DNA of 64,000 bases, from NCBI GenBank assembly GCA_030068145.1, contig JAPJBO010000747.1:1-64000 (forward strand). Reading direction: 5' to 3'. The DNA is from Diplonema papillatum. Its lineage: Eukaryota > Euglenozoa > Diplonemea > Diplonemida > Diplonemidae. The first letter of the stretch is position 1; every line of letters starts with the position of its first letter. The notes beneath the pieces are model-generated. The model made no database searches, had not been told where the DNA came from, and saw nothing but the letters and a program-made list of their open reading frames with translations. Shown in pieces: positions 1 to 10,974 of the stretch. Both the position numbers and the translations under genes were made by a program.

Positions 1-715
1 GTGACGCCGCTCCCGAAGCCGGGCAAAGACCACTCGGTGCCATCGGGCTACCGGCCGATTTCGCTCACGAGCGTTGGCCTCTAAGATAGTGGAGACCACT
101 ATCAAAGACCGCCCCACGTTCCTCCATCGATGGACTCCTCAGTCCGCGCAGGGAGGCTTCCGGGTAGGGAGAGGCACAGAGGAGCAGCTCTACACCGTGA
201 CGCGGCAATCAACCGGAAAAAAGGCCGATTCACATGCTGCTCGTCTTCGACCTGGCGCGTGCTTTCGACACTGTAGACCACGCGCGCCTAGAGAACCAGA
301 TGGTGGAGCGGGGCATCCTGCTGAAACTCATTCGATGGGTGGAGTCCTTCCTGAAGGACCGGAACTCGATCGTCCGAGTAACGGCGAATACGGCGCCTCG
401 GCAGAACTCGAGAGCGGTGTTCCTCAAGGGTCAGTACTGGATACTCTTCCTCCTGTACATCGACGACCTCGGAGACGACCTGGTGAAACTGAAGGACGCA
501 ACGGCCTCGCCCTTCGCCGATGATGTAGGCGCAGTAGCGACGGGCAGAACGACGGCGGAGATGGCGAAAACGTGCGCTGGGTAATACGGGCGATGGAAAA
601 TTGGTCGGACGAAGCGTTATGCAACTATCGCACGCACAAACGGAAGCGATAGTATTCAAACGCCCGGAAAGCCTGACGCGTCGCTGCCGACAAAAGAGAG
701 TTCCCGCAACCCGAG
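1..715 (+). mobile_element. LINE (non-LTR) reverse transcriptase remnant
   Basis: This is a decayed piece of a non-LTR reverse transcriptase, cut by the window start. The first frame reads PKPGKDHSVPSGYRPISLTS, the usual entry to the RT fingers. A second frame then gives QGGFRVGRGTEEQL, and a third gives FDLARAFDTVDHARL (motif A region) and LYIDDLGDDL followed by SPFADDVGAV, where FADD is the catalytic motif C. The C-terminal hallmark TEAIVF follows near 645-660. Reading the whole domain needs at least two frame changes plus an in-frame stop near 82, so it is a pseudogene. The motif spelling fits the Jockey/I/CR1-like LINE groups, but the clade cannot be fixed by eye. No 3' tail or target duplication was found. 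Confidence 0.88.
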
Positions 716-1005
716 CGAACAAGTCGATCCGCGCAGACGCGTACAAAAGGAGAACGGCTCTTCGGCTGATTGCACAGACACCCTGCAAGAGACAATTGCG
801 GAGGAGAGCATCGGAGAAGACTTCGACCGGTTGACAATCCCTCTGGTGAGGAAACTCGAATGGTTGCAGTCCACGTTGCCGACAAGTTCTTTTTGCCCGG
901 AAGATTCCACGAGGTGTTACACATACGCGTGCACCTAGTGGTCTGGTGCAGATTTTGTGCCTTGACATTCCGGTGCGGATTGGTTTTTTTTTTTTTTAAC
1001 TTTTC
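716..1005. other. Unassigned spacer
   Basis: No gene is seen. It runs from the LINE remnant into a T-rich tract at about 982-1004 next to the hAT-like element. Confidence 0.5.
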
Positions 1006-1013
1006 CCCAGGGG

Positions 1014-2556
1014 CAGGGGACTTTAACAGGATGGCTCCCAGCCAAAAAAACCCGGTTCAGACAAAAAACCCGGTTTTGGTGGGGTGGGGGTAAAATACCC
1101 CCCAAAACCCCCCCCCAGGGGTGGCCCTAAGCGGCCAGATTGCGGAGTCGTTGGCAGAATCTGACCTGACCCCCCCCCCCCCTATATACAGGCTATTTTC
1201 ACTGTGGAGGGGGACGCTACCTGTCACTCTCTAAGGTGGTCACCACGGTGGGTGGTCAGAAAAAAAAATTTTTTTTTTGGCCCAAATACCCCAAAAACCA
1301 CACTTTGAAAATTTTTTGTGGGCCCACTTTTGCCAGGGAATTTTGACCATTTCACCTTAGAGAATTCGACCACCCAGCCTCCAAGGCAACTGCACTGTAG
1401 AAGGGGGGGGGGGGGGTCCCTTGCAAAGTCGTTGGGGGCTCTCAGGGTAGTGTCAGCACTGCCCCCCCCCCCCCCCAATACCACCCCATGGCCTCCCTCA
1501 GTTGACCCTGGCCATCACTTCGTTACCTCATTTAGTGACCCTGTTCATCACGTTCTCACCTCACTTAGTGACCCTGCACATCTCTTTTCCCATCACTTGG
1601 TACTACGCGACTTTGTGATCGGAACGATTCCTTCAAATGCGACTTTTTCCAAGGGCGGCCTTACCAAAAAAAGGGAGTGTCAGCAATCCCAGACTTGGCA
1701 CGAAATAAATATTTTCGGTAGTGTACATAAAGTGCGTGGACACGAAATAAGTCTTTTCGGTAGTGTAGATAAGGTGTCTGGGAACGAAATAAATCTTTTC
1801 GGTAGTGTACATAAACTGTCTGGGAACAAAATAAATCTTTTCGGTAGTGTACATTGGGTGCCTGGTGGCGAGATAAATATTTTCGGTAGTCCATATATAT
1901 TGCGTAGACACGAAATAAATATTTTAGGTAGTGTACATAAATTGCGCAGACACGAGAAAAGTCTTTTCGGTAGTGGACATAATGTGTCTGGGAACGAAAT
2001 AAATCTTTTCGGTAGTGTACATAAGCTGTCTGGGAACAAAAGGAATCTTTTCGGTGGTGTACATAGGGTGCCTGGGAACGAAATAAATATTTTCGGTAGT
2101 GTACGTAAGGTGCCTGGGAACAGAATAAATATTTTCGGTATCATACATAAAGCGCCTGGTAACAAATAAATATTTTCGGTAGTATACATAGGGTGCCTGG
2201 GAACCAAATAAATATTTTTGGTTGTGTACATAAATTGAATGGACACAGAATAAATATTTTTGGTAGTGCACATAAAGTATGGACACGAAATAAATATTTT
2301 AGGTGGTGCACAGTAATCGTCTTGGAACGAAATAAATCTTTTCTGTAGTGTACATAAATTATCTTGGAACGAAATAAATGTATTCGGTAGTGTACAGAAA
2401 GTGTCTGCACACTAAATATTGTATAGAATATGATGGTTCATACTCGGTAAAAAAAAAAAAGTCAAAAAAACTCGACTTTTTTTTTTAGGCCGATTTTGGG
2501 CCAACCGGGTTTTTCCGGTTTTCCGAACCGGAAAACCGGGTTGTTAAAGTCCCCTG
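1014..2556. mobile_element. Non-autonomous hAT-like transposon
   Basis: The ends are a perfect 15-bp terminal inverted repeat, CAGGGGACTTTAACA at 1014-1028 and its complement at 2542-2556. The flanks are a perfect 8-bp target duplication, CCCAGGGG, at 1006-1013 and 2557-2564. A CAGGG-type end with an 8-bp duplication is the signature of the hAT superfamily. Subterminal AACCCGGTT-like blocks repeat on both sides. The interior has no transposase; it holds C- and G-tracts, about three 33-36-bp repeats (1500-1600) and a 42-bp tandem array. The matching target duplication suggests the copy is fairly recent. Confidence 0.88.
1690..2412 (+). repeat. 42-bp tandem array inside the hAT-like element
   Basis: About 17 degenerate units of roughly 42 bp, with core TTTTCGGTAGTGTACATAAA followed by variable TGTCTGGGAACGAAATAAA. 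It is open in several frames on both strands only because the period is a multiple of three. Confidence 0.9.
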
Positions 2557-2984
2557 CCCAGGGGTTTATATAGCTTTTCCTCCTCTGTAGAAAAGTCCTT
2601 TTCGCCCTCGGATCCAAAATTAATTAGAATTGGTAGTCAAGAGGCAAGCACTACCATGCCAGCCCAGCCCAACGCAACCCAACCTCAGTGTTGGTAATAA
2701 GAATCAGACAAAATGGTTAGTAGATGTCGGAGTGGTAACAGAAACTAAGTAATCCATCCTACAAACCTTGCAGAGACTCGAGAGAGTGTGACTTACTGCT
2801 AGGGCGGTCACAGCATGAGTGTCCATGATGCAAAGGCACTCGGAGTTTCTTTCTTGTTTCAGGTCCTGCGTGCGTGCAGACTTCTGAAAAATTCTGGGGG
2901 AAAAGCAGTGATTTATATATGGGTCTGGGGCTCGGGGCCACCCCGAGCGCGAAAGAAAAAAATTGAATTCTGGCTGAGGGTTGG

Positions 2985-3435
2985 GATTCTAACTAAATTT
3001 GGAACCCGAAATTGGACACTGACTACCAAGTCTAATTGAAATTGGGTACGACATCAGACGTTGACTGCCGCCAATTCTAATTAAATTTGGATCCGACGTT
3101 AGACGTTGACTAGCAATTCTAATTGAATTTGGATCCAACACGACGTTGACTCCCACTTCTAATTAAGTTTGAGAACCGAAATTGGACGTTGACTACCAAT
3201 TCTAATTAAATTTGGAACCCGAAATTGGACACTGACTACCATGTCTAATTGATATTGGGTACGACATCAGACGTTGACTGCCGCCAATTCTAATTAAATT
3301 TGGATCCGACGTTAGACGTTGACTAGCACTTCTAATTGAATTTGGATCCAACACGACTTTCACTCCCACTTCTAGTTAAGTTTGAGAACCGAAGTTGGAC
3401 GTTGACTACCATGTCTAATTGAAATTGGGTACGAC
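2985..3435 (+). repeat. Higher-order repeat of about 213 bp
   Basis: Subunits of roughly 40 bp of the form GACGTTGACTACCAATTCTAA are arranged in a larger unit of about 213 bp. GGAACCCGAAATTGGACACT recurs at about 3001 and 3214, and a partial third unit ends near 3430. An inverted scrap of the same motif lies near 2614-2632. Confidence 0.8.
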
Positions 3436-3534
3436 TGAGCGGGTCCTTGCAGCGAGAAATGCAAAAGTCCCGGTTTGAACCTGGGGAATGGTAGTGGCAC
3501 ATACAGATGCACGCGATTTGCGGGTGTCACACTG

Positions 3535-3640
3535 GATTTCACACTGGATTTGCGGGTGTACCCACACCCGCCATTTCGACCGCACAGTTCACTCCCCCAT
3601 CGGGTGCTGGAGCACACCGTGCGTGATAGACCGAATAATA
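3535..3640 (-). repeat. Dispersed repeat D, copy 1
   Basis: It matches, inverted, the block at 31880-32095: GCACAGTT, ACTCCCCCAT and TGGAGCACACCGTG occur in the same order. It includes a GCGGGTGT / ACACCCGC hairpin. Nothing coding is seen. Confidence 0.7.
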
Positions 3641-4170
3641 CAGCACCGGGCAATTCGATGAATTAGGGGTGGATCTGATAGACCGTGGTTGACCGTGATG
3701 CACTGTGATAAACAGCGGCAGTTCAGCTTAATGTGAGTTTGATCAAAGCAACATCAAGGCAGCCCCTACAAAGACCGGCCACAGTCAACGCCGCGTGGGT
3801 GCGGGCTTTTGATATTAATCATCATGCTTCAAACCCCCGATTGCGCGTAACCTGGAAGCACCCAGAGGGTGTCGGTGGTACAAAGGTGCAGTTGCCCGCA
3901 GCCATCCGGCAATTAGCTCGCATCGGACGCTACCCACCTGGACTTTTCAAGGTGTCCTGCTAGCAGGCACTTCGATGCAGTTTCAAAAGATAGGGACGGA
4001 CCGGCTCATCGGCGTTGCAAACTCCCCTCGGGCCTCCCTCGGGACTAAGACGACACCCCGACAACATAAACGGAAAATTATCTTGCCGAATAAAAGCTTA
4101 TACCTACCCCAGGCATCTTGTTAAGAAACATCCATCCATCCATCAGCCGGCTGACCCCCCTCCCCCCCCG
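3641..4170. other. Unassigned spacer
   Basis: No recognisable gene, RNA or mobile element. It ends in C-rich low-complexity DNA next to the 21-bp array. Confidence 0.5.
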
Positions 4171-4186
4171 TGGATTACTTTTTACC

Positions 4187-4897
4187 CCCGACACGTACTT
4201 TCCACCCCCCGAAAAACGGGGGGTAAAGAGTATAAATCGGAGGGTATAGAGTATAAACCGGAGGGTATAGAGTATAAATCGGGGGGTATAGAGTATAAAT
4301 CGGGGGGTATAGAGTATAAGTCGGAGGGTATAGAGTATAAATCGGGGGGTATAGAGTATAAATCGGGGGGTATAGAGTATAAATCGGGGGTATAGAGTAT
4401 AAGTCGGGGGTATAGAGTATAAATCGGGGGTATAGAGTATAAATCCGGGGGTATAGAGTATAAATCGGGGGGTATAGAGTATAAATCCGGGGGTATAGAG
4501 TATAAATCGGGGGGTATAGAGTATAAATCGGGGGGTATAGAGTATAAATCGGGGGGTATAGAGTATAAATCGGGGGGTATAGAGTATAAATCGGGGGGTA
4601 TAGAGTATAAATCGGAGGGTATAGAGTATAAATCGGGGGGTATAGAGTATAAATCGGGGGGTATAGAGTATAAATCGGGGGGTATAGAGTATAAATCGGG
4701 GGGTATAGAGTATAAATCGGGGGGTATAGAGTATAAATCGGGGGGTATAGAGTATAAATCGGGGGGTATAGAGTATAAATCCGAGAGGTATAGAGTATAA
4801 ATCGGGGGGTATAGAGTATAAATCGGGGGGTATAGAGTATAAATCGGGGGGTATAGAGTATAAATCGGGGGGTATAGAGTATAAATCGGGGGGTATA
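4187..4897 (+). repeat. 21-bp G-rich tandem array A
   Basis: About 32 near-identical units of CGGGGGGTATAGAGTATAAAT (21 bp), from about 4217 to 4897. The bases just before it (4187-4216) are an inverted copy of the unit of array B further right. Each unit has a run of five or six G, so the G strand could form quadruplexes. The repetitive peptides read from either strand are artefacts of the 21-bp period. Confidence 0.95.
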
Positions 4898-4949
4898 AAT
4901 CGATGTCGGGGGGTGGAAATTGTTGTCGGGGGGTGGAAAGTACTTTTCG

Positions 4950-5145
4950 GGGTAGTCGCCACCCACCACCCTTTGGCCCTCCCGCCTGGCCCTCCTCCCT
5001 CCTCTTCCCCGCCTCCTTTTTACTCATCCTCCAGTCCCCATGGCTTCGCCCCTTGGCCCTCCTGCCTCGGCTCCCCCCTTTATCCCACCCCTGCCTTGGC
5101 TCACCCCTTGCCGCTGATCCCGGTTGGTAGTGACCCGGCCCTACG
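4950..5145. other. C-rich spacer between the two 21-bp arrays
   Basis: A pyrimidine-rich segment full of CCCTCC and TTGGCCCTCC motifs. No gene is seen. Confidence 0.5.
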
Positions 5146-5445
5146 GGGTGGAAATTTTTTTCGGGGGGTGGAAAGTATTTTTCGGGGGGTGGAAAGTACT
5201 TGTCGGGGGGTGGAATCTTTTTTGTCGGGGGGCGGAAAGTATTTATCGGGGGGTGGAAAGTACTTATCGGGGGGTGGAAACGTTTCGTCGGGGGGTGGAA
5301 AGTACTTTTCGGGGGGTGGAAATTTTTGGTCGGGGGGTGGAAAGTACTTTTTGGGGGGTGTAAAGTACTTTCGGGGGGTGAAAAGTACTTTCGGGGGGTG
5401 TAAAGTACTTTCGGGGGGTGGAAAGTACTTTCCGGGGGGTGGATT
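5146..5445 (+). repeat. 21-bp G-rich tandem array B
   Basis: About 14 units with core CGGGGGGTGGAAAGTACTTTT. The period and the CGGGGGGT half are the same as in array A, but the other half differs (GGAAAGTACTTT against ATAGAGTATAAA). Inverted units precede array A, so A and B belong to one structure of about 1.25 kb. Confidence 0.93.
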
Positions 5446-5514
5446 GTTTTCTGGAGCGCGGCGGGACACTGTACTTGCACACACGAGAATCGAGTTTAAA
5501 AACAGAAACCAATT

Positions 5515-5760
5515 TAATCCGCAAACCCGCAAACCCGCAAACCCGCATATCCGAACCTGCAAACCCGGAAACCCAAACCCGTATTCCCGCGTACCCAAAC
5601 CCGCAAAACCGCATACTCGAAACTGCATACCCGTTCCCGCAAACCCGCATACCCGAGCCTGCAAACCCGCAAACCCAAACCCGCATACCCAAACCCGCAT
5701 ACCCGCGTACCCAAACCCGCAAACCCGCATACCAGTTCCGCAAGCCCGTAAACCCGCACA
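5515..5760 (+). repeat. Short-unit AACCCGCA-type array
   Basis: Irregular 6-10-bp units such as AAACCCGC, ATACCCG and GTACCCA. It resembles a degenerate telomere-like repeat, but the unit is not a known telomere repeat and the array is internal. Confidence 0.85.
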
Positions 5761-7519
5761 GCACTTGGGATCCCTTCTGTTCTTTGTCGGGCAGCATCGT
5801 CGAGCATTTCCTTTCAAGCTGGCGCTTATGTAAAAAAATTCACTCAACGTGACCCAACGCGTGCCGTAGTCTAGGCACACAGTGATTCGCCATAATTAAG
5901 TCTGTTGAGGGGACTTAGGAAGATATGTATGGCTAAAGAAGAAGTGTGAAAACGGGGTTTGCCTAAGGTTTCGAGGGTAAAGGTTCAAGAAAGAGCTACA
6001 CAGAATAAGAAAGCGGACCGCAGACGGTGCAAATCGTGTGCGGGGAGTGGCGTGGTGAATGAACGGACACAGTAACAAGTGGCGAGCGGCACGTGACCTC
6101 TGCCTGGTGCTGTGGATGTCGGAAGCGAACGATGGGAGATCAGGCCAACCGCGGGTAAACAGCGGTGCTGCATAAATAAGGATGCGGGGGAGTTGTAAAG
6201 GAAAGCTGGCAGCAACAACAGTGCGCGGCCGTTTTGCATTATTTGCTATCTGGAAGTAGTTGTGTGAGCCGCCGAAGCAGCCAGAGACAGCGGGCGGGGA
6301 ACATTCTTTCGTACCCCAGATTGCGTAGTTTCTGCGTAGTTCGTGGGGGTCTGTAAAAACGGCGAGGGCTATTGCCAAGTCCATGCGCTCTTGTGACCGA
6401 CAACGAGTTTGTGCGGAGTTTTTGCGTACTTCGCTACTTCGGTTTTTGGGGGTATCATATTTGCTCGCTCCTTTTTTTTGCTCTCATGGGTACCCGCCCC
6501 CAGGCATTCTCAACTTTCCGGTTTTGGTCGTGGCCTCCCTGGGACTGCATCGTTCGAGCAGGGACAACCTGGCCGGTAGACGTATTACCAAGCATTCGGG
6601 TCTGGCTGGCAACATGTTGACGGTGCAGTCCAGTGGACAAGCAACACTAGCAACACGACCATCAGTTTTCATTTTTAGAGTGAAATTTTGCTTGAAGATC
6701 TGGGATGCTTAAGGTCTTCGGGTGACCGTCGTCGAAAGGGTTCTTTCTTTATCGTACTTTTACCGTCTTACACACAAGTATTTTTCGTGGTAACAATGCT
6801 TTGTAAACACGAAAGTGAACGCTGGCAGCGTGTTTGGGAGAAGAGCAGCCTAACGATCATATTCACTCACTATCAATCACGAACAGGCTAATCCTCCCCC
6901 GGCACGTACAAAATATTTCCGAAGGCGGTATTAGGTATGTGCTTTTTTTTGTAGGTGGGTACGGCTGACGTTTTCGTTGACGCTGAAGGTCGAACGTGAA
7001 CTGGTGAACAGTTGGCCTGGGTGGTGCGCGTGCGGAAACACAAAAGGTTTGCGCAAAGAGGCTGGGACACGGCAACGCCGACGGTTTGCGTGGCTGGGCA
7101 GTTTGTGCTGGAGGGCCGGAATCAGCTTGTTTGCCATCGTGGTTGATGTCGAAGCTGATCGCACTGTTGTGCGCGTCTTCTCATTTCCCAAACCGTAGCG
7201 CTGCGCGGGCTGAAGTCCTACGGCAAGGGATCCCGTGGACTGCTACGGTATTTCGATTGTGCCGCTTCGAAACTCGCACCGAGGGTTTCTGATGCTTTCA
7301 TCGAGCTCAGATGTCTCCGCCACCAGTACCAGTACCAGTGAGATTCCACTGGTAGCGATGGGTCGTCCGGGAGACAACTCCATCTCTACCAGTGGAAATA
7401 CCCACTGGTACCCCGAAACCCCCGTATTCGTAGTTCGTGCGTATGAGTCGAACTTTGAGGACGTGAGCCCCTCCGAAGAGCTAGTAAACGACGGGTGGTT
7501 TTACGGGTAATGACAGGCC
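5761..7519. other. Unassigned 1.8-kb region
   Basis: No domain is recognised in any frame. A short diverged copy of dispersed repeat B starts near 5938 (TGTGAAAACGGGGTTTGCCT). A TTTTTAGAGTGAAATTTTGC motif and a GGTCTTCGGGTGACC motif, shared with repeat E relatives, lie at about 6674-6728. Confidence 0.5.
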
Positions 7520-7763
7520 GGGTAAACCCTGGGACACCCGGGGGGTGTCCAAATAGTCACCTGCGTGACTGCATCAGTGGCCGTCTTGCAGCCTCCTATG
7601 ACAGCGGCATCTATGGGTCGAGCTGAGTATTGAGCACCCCAAGGCTCGGGCAAGCACCAGGGTCGCGATATTCTGCAAAGTTACGCAAAGTCGCAAACCC
7701 CGAAAGAAAATGCCGAACCGTTGGTGTCCAAACCCATTTCTGGGGGTGTCCCAGGTGTTACCC
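7520..7763. mobile_element. Small inverted-repeat element (MITE F), copy 1
   Basis: A 244-bp element with ends GGGTAAACCCTGGGACACCC and, inverted, GGGTAACACCTGGGACACCC. The left 190 bp match, inverted, the right part of the copy at 57383-57841. No coding capacity and no clear target duplication. The superfamily is unknown. Confidence 0.72.
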
Positions 7764-7814
7764 TTGCAACATCGAGCAATTGTATGTTTCCGGCTGGAGC
7801 ACCGATTTCCCGGA

Positions 7815-7995
7815 AGAAATACTCGAGGGGCTGCCTTGTGCTTACTTCGAAGGAGGCTAGAGGGGGAGAAACAATGCAAGTACAAAGTGGGTCTTCTTGT
7901 TGAACGCTTACGCCCGCCACTGAACCCACCTGTACCTACCTGTGTTTCGTGTGGGCTACAGCACGTTTACCTCCTTTAACCTTTTGCTGCTGGCA
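7815..7995 (+). repeat. Dispersed repeat G, copy 1
   Basis: A block of about 180 bp shared with 60656-60850 (same strand) and 24478-24612 (inverted). Conserved words include GAACGCTTACGCC, CTGTGTTTCGTGTGGGCT and GGCAGCC.CCTCAAGT. No ORF is conserved, so it is probably a non-autonomous element; the class is unknown. Confidence 0.75.
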
Positions 7996-8042
7996 GCCTC
8001 CTCAAGTGATCTAGAACGTACCGTGTGCAATTCCTCAACGAA

Positions 8043-8135
8043 GAAATGTGAAAACGGGTTTTTGCCTAGAGGCTTTTCGTGTTATCTTGCAAATGCTTTG
8101 AGCTATCTTCGTGTCTGTGCTTTCAGTCGTCAGGC
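8043..8135 (+). repeat. Dispersed repeat B, copy 2
   Basis: About 90 bp nearly identical to 36614-36705 and related to 45655-45735. It starts TGTGAAAACGGGTTTTTGCC and ends GTGTCTGTGCTTTCAG, which looks like a pyrimidine tract and 3' splice site. Confidence 0.82.
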
Positions 8136-9075
8136 GAAAGAAGAGGTTACACCGAACCTTGTCTTGCAGATCTCCGGCCTTGCGTAGCAACAACTGCGCA
8201 GTTTCCAGAGCGGATGCAGAGACTGCAAGACACGACTTGTTGCGACCGTGGACAAAAGAAGGAGAGGGCTACCGCTTGCAAGCGTTGTTTCTTTTTTTTT
8301 CAGAGTTAAAGCAGGGCAGGGACTTATATGGGTCTGAGAGATTTGGCGGGAAAGTTGGGAGTGCAGTGGGTGAAACTTGGGCAGTTGGAATGTTGCCTTT
8401 TGGCAGAAGTTTCCGACGCTTCTCGTCTCACGTTGGACACTGCTGCGTCATGCTCGCCCAGCCAGGTGCCAACTTGGCAGTCAGAACGCGCTGCGGCAAG
8501 AAGATCGGGTAAGGGCGTTGGGGCAACAGGGTCTGTTTGTGTTCCAACTGAGAACGTTAGCCCCGAACTAGTTTCCTGGCGCCAGCACCTGCTCCGGTCA
8601 ATACAAGACACCACGGAGACAGAGGTCTACGTAATCTAGACTTCTCTGCGATGTTGCATAATTCCCGCACATAGTTCCTGCATGCGTCGATTGCTATGCG
8701 AATCCTCTGGGAGGAGCGAGTTGTTGTTTCATGAAGTCGGCTAGAGTGGCAGTCGTAGGTGCGATAACCCGAATATTGGCTGATGTTGCACTTTCGACTT
8801 GAGCTGCTGACACTTCTCCTTCCTGGGCGCACTCGAGCATGCCCAGCAGGTTCTGCATTTGGAGCTAAAAAGCCAGCGAGTGTGTCATCGAATCTCGCCC
8901 GTTTCTTCGGTGGCATGGTGCCCTGACTGACCCTGGCCAACCCCCAAAAAAAGAACTGCCTGTTCAGAAGATTATCATTTTTTTTTTTTTTCCCGCCCGC
9001 CCAAGTTTTTTTTTCGGGTAAACAGTAAACTTGGGAGACGGCCCAAGTTTGCTATTCATATATGAGCCCCTGAAG
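8136..9075. other. Unassigned spacer
   Basis: No gene is recognised on either strand. There are T-tracts near 8290 and 8978. The end of the stretch abuts the left hAT-type end at 9076. Confidence 0.5.
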
Positions 9076-9164
9076 CAGGGGTCTTTAAAAGTTTGGGGGT
9101 TGGAGCGGAAAACCCGGTTTCAGCCAGAACCCCGGTGTGAGGTCAAAATTTTCTTTTGGGTAAA

Positions 9165-9560
9165 TTCCCTTATATGTCCGACATGTTTTCAAAATGCCCC
9201 TTATATGTACGACATATTTTCAAAATGTCCCTTATATGTCCGACATATTTTCAAAATGCCCCTTATATGTCCGACATATTTTCAAAATGTCCCTTATATG
9301 TCCGACATATTTTCAAAATGCCCCTTATATGTCCGACATATTTTCAAAATGCCCCTTATATGTCCGACATATTTTCAAAATGCCCCTTATAAGTCCGACA
9401 TATTTTCAAAATGCCCCTTATATGTCCGACATATTTTTCGATGTCCGACATACTTTCACATACCTCTTATATGTCCGACATATTTTCAAAATCCCCTTAT
9501 GTGTCCGACATAATTTCGCAGATGATGTCCGACATATTTTCAAAATATCCGACATCTTAC
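9165..9560 (+). repeat. 31-bp array in the left MULE end
   Basis: About 12 units of a 31-bp repeat with core CCTTATATGTCCGACATATT followed by TTCAAAATG. ATATGTC-C-GACATAT is an inverted repeat within each unit. Confidence 0.93.
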
Positions 9561-10604
9561 CCAATATGTTCGACAGCGGGGTGAAGGCGGGGTGAAGGTT
9601 GATACAAGTCCACCATGAATCACAGGAGGTAAGGCGAACACGTCCGCCCCCCGGTCGGTGGTGTGTTGCACGCTACAGCAAGCTTCCGGGTCGTTGTCCT
9701 TAACAATTTGGAAGTAGGACCGTAACTTGCTGTATGCGTCCGCCCCACCTCGCGAGTACTGGTCTCGGGCGTCCTCCAGCGCATTGTACGCGATCTTATT
9801 TGTAATTTTAAGACTGTAATCAGTCTGTGCGCGCTTTCTGACGCTTCCTGCGTTCAGCTCGGGTACTTCCCACAGCCATGTAGAAATGGCTCTTCCGAGC
9901 CACTCTGCCACAGACCTTCCCTTTACACGTGTTGGCTCCGATTGAAGGGAACACGTGTGGTCCACGGCTGTGGTTACGCCCCATGCCCCCTCCGCTCTGG
10001 CCGATTGGCGCGCGTTGCAAGTAAACTTGCACGCGCTCTTGTTCGAGCAGGAAAAGTGGACTTTTCCATTCCACTTCCGTCGCGTAAGCGACAGGCGGCC
10101 GGCCTTCACAGCGGACTGACACACTGTGTCGGAAAAGACTTCTGACGACACGAAACGGTTGCCTTGAACAGGCATGCGGGGCTGGATTGTCGCCGGTTTT
10201 TCGTTGTCGTCTTCACCAGATGCTTCATCAGAGTGGGTTGTGTCTCTGTCTTCTTCGTTTTCTTCGTCAGAGTAGCTTTCCTCTTCTTCGATGGCGTTTT
10301 CTTCGATTTCCTCGCATTCTGTGTCCTCTTCGTTTTCTTCGTCTTCTTCGTCAGAGTGGATTTCCTCTTCGTTGCCGTCTCTGCCATCAGCGCGGGCGGG
10401 TTCTTCGCGGTTGTTGATCGCCGGACCTTCACAAGCCAGAGTTCGTAGAGTGGCCACAAGTATTTGGGGTTCGTTCTTGAACGTGGTGAAGATTGGCCGC
10501 ACCCGTTCTTCATGCAGCACAGTGTAAGCAATGACCTTCGTAAGGTCCCCCGGACTCTCAAATTGGAGGTTTCGCAGCCCTTCAAGCAGAACGCTAAATG
10601 ACAT
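9540..10604 (-). CDS. MULE transposase, N-terminal part only
   Basis: The 354-residue ORF starts MSFSVLLEGLRN. A long acidic stretch (about residues 75-145, rich in E and D) is followed by a cysteine/histidine region (FSCSNKSACKFTCNAR, then VDHTCS) of the kind found in the DNA-binding domain of Mutator-like transposases. Next comes a helix-rich segment (ITNKIAYNALEDARDQYSRG then YSKLRSYFQIVKDNDPEACC), typical of the region just before the DDE core. The catalytic core is absent; the last 20 or so residues run into the 31-bp array. Known MULE transposases are usually 600-900 residues, so this is about half. The host-gene alternative is unlikely given the inverted arrays on both sides. Confidence 0.75.
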   Translation of the reverse strand: MSFSVLLEGLRNLQFESPGDLTKVIAYTVLHEERVRPIFTTFKNEPQILVATLRTLACEGPAINNREEPARADGRDGNEEEIHSDEEDEENEEDTECEEIEENAIEEEESYSDEENEEDRDTTHSDEASGEDDNEKPATIQPRMPVQGNRFVSSEVFSDTVCQSAVKAGRLSLTRRKWNGKVHFSCSNKSACKFTCNARQSARAEGAWGVTTAVDHTCSLQSEPTRVKGRSVAEWLGRAISTWLWEVPELNAGSVRKRAQTDYSLKITNKIAYNALEDARDQYSRGGADAYSKLRSYFQIVKDNDPEACCSVQHTTDRGADVFALPPVIHGGLVSTFTPPSPRCRTYWVRCRIF

Positions 10605-10669
10605 CTTCGGTCCTTTTGCATGGGTTTGATCTTTTTGTTGTCCGGAGACCGAGCCACAGCGTCACCTAA

Positions 10670-10860
10670 ACTGTTCGGTTCTGGTCTATGTGGTGGTTCA
10701 CATCGTCGGTTGAAGAAGGAATAAGCAGCACAGAGACTGCGTTGCCTAAACTGTTCGTCTGGTATATGTGGTGATTCACATCGTCGGTTGAAGAGGTGGT
10801 CCAGAAGGAATGTGGTTCACAAGCAGGCATAGCGTGAGTTACAGTGTGTAAATTGTTAAG
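10670..10860 (-). repeat. Short direct repeat upstream of the MULE ORF
   Basis: CCTAAACTGTTCG followed by TGGT.CACATCGTCGGTTGAAG occurs twice (about 10667-10712 and 10743-10790). It may belong to the element's 5' leader. No ORF is seen. Confidence 0.5.
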
Positions 10861-10974
10861 CTTCGGCAAAGGTATTTCAGAACAGACTGGGGGGAATACG
10901 TGAGGTAGTTCAGAAAGGACTTAGGGAAAACGTGGTAGATTCATCATGTTGTGGGGTTTTGCGCGAGAGGTAGA

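Noticed and set aside
1633-2410. Repetitive ORFs of VHYRKYLF / INLFGSVHK type
   Set aside because: Products of the 42-bp array in a non-autonomous hAT-like element.
4182-5480. Long repetitive ORFs (YTLYPPI, LYSIPPD, FHPPKST)
   Set aside because: They are read from the 21-bp arrays; a period divisible by three keeps every frame open. No non-repeat coding sequence supports them.
9165-9560. CRISPR array
   Set aside because: The repeats have no unique spacers and lie in a eukaryotic transposon.
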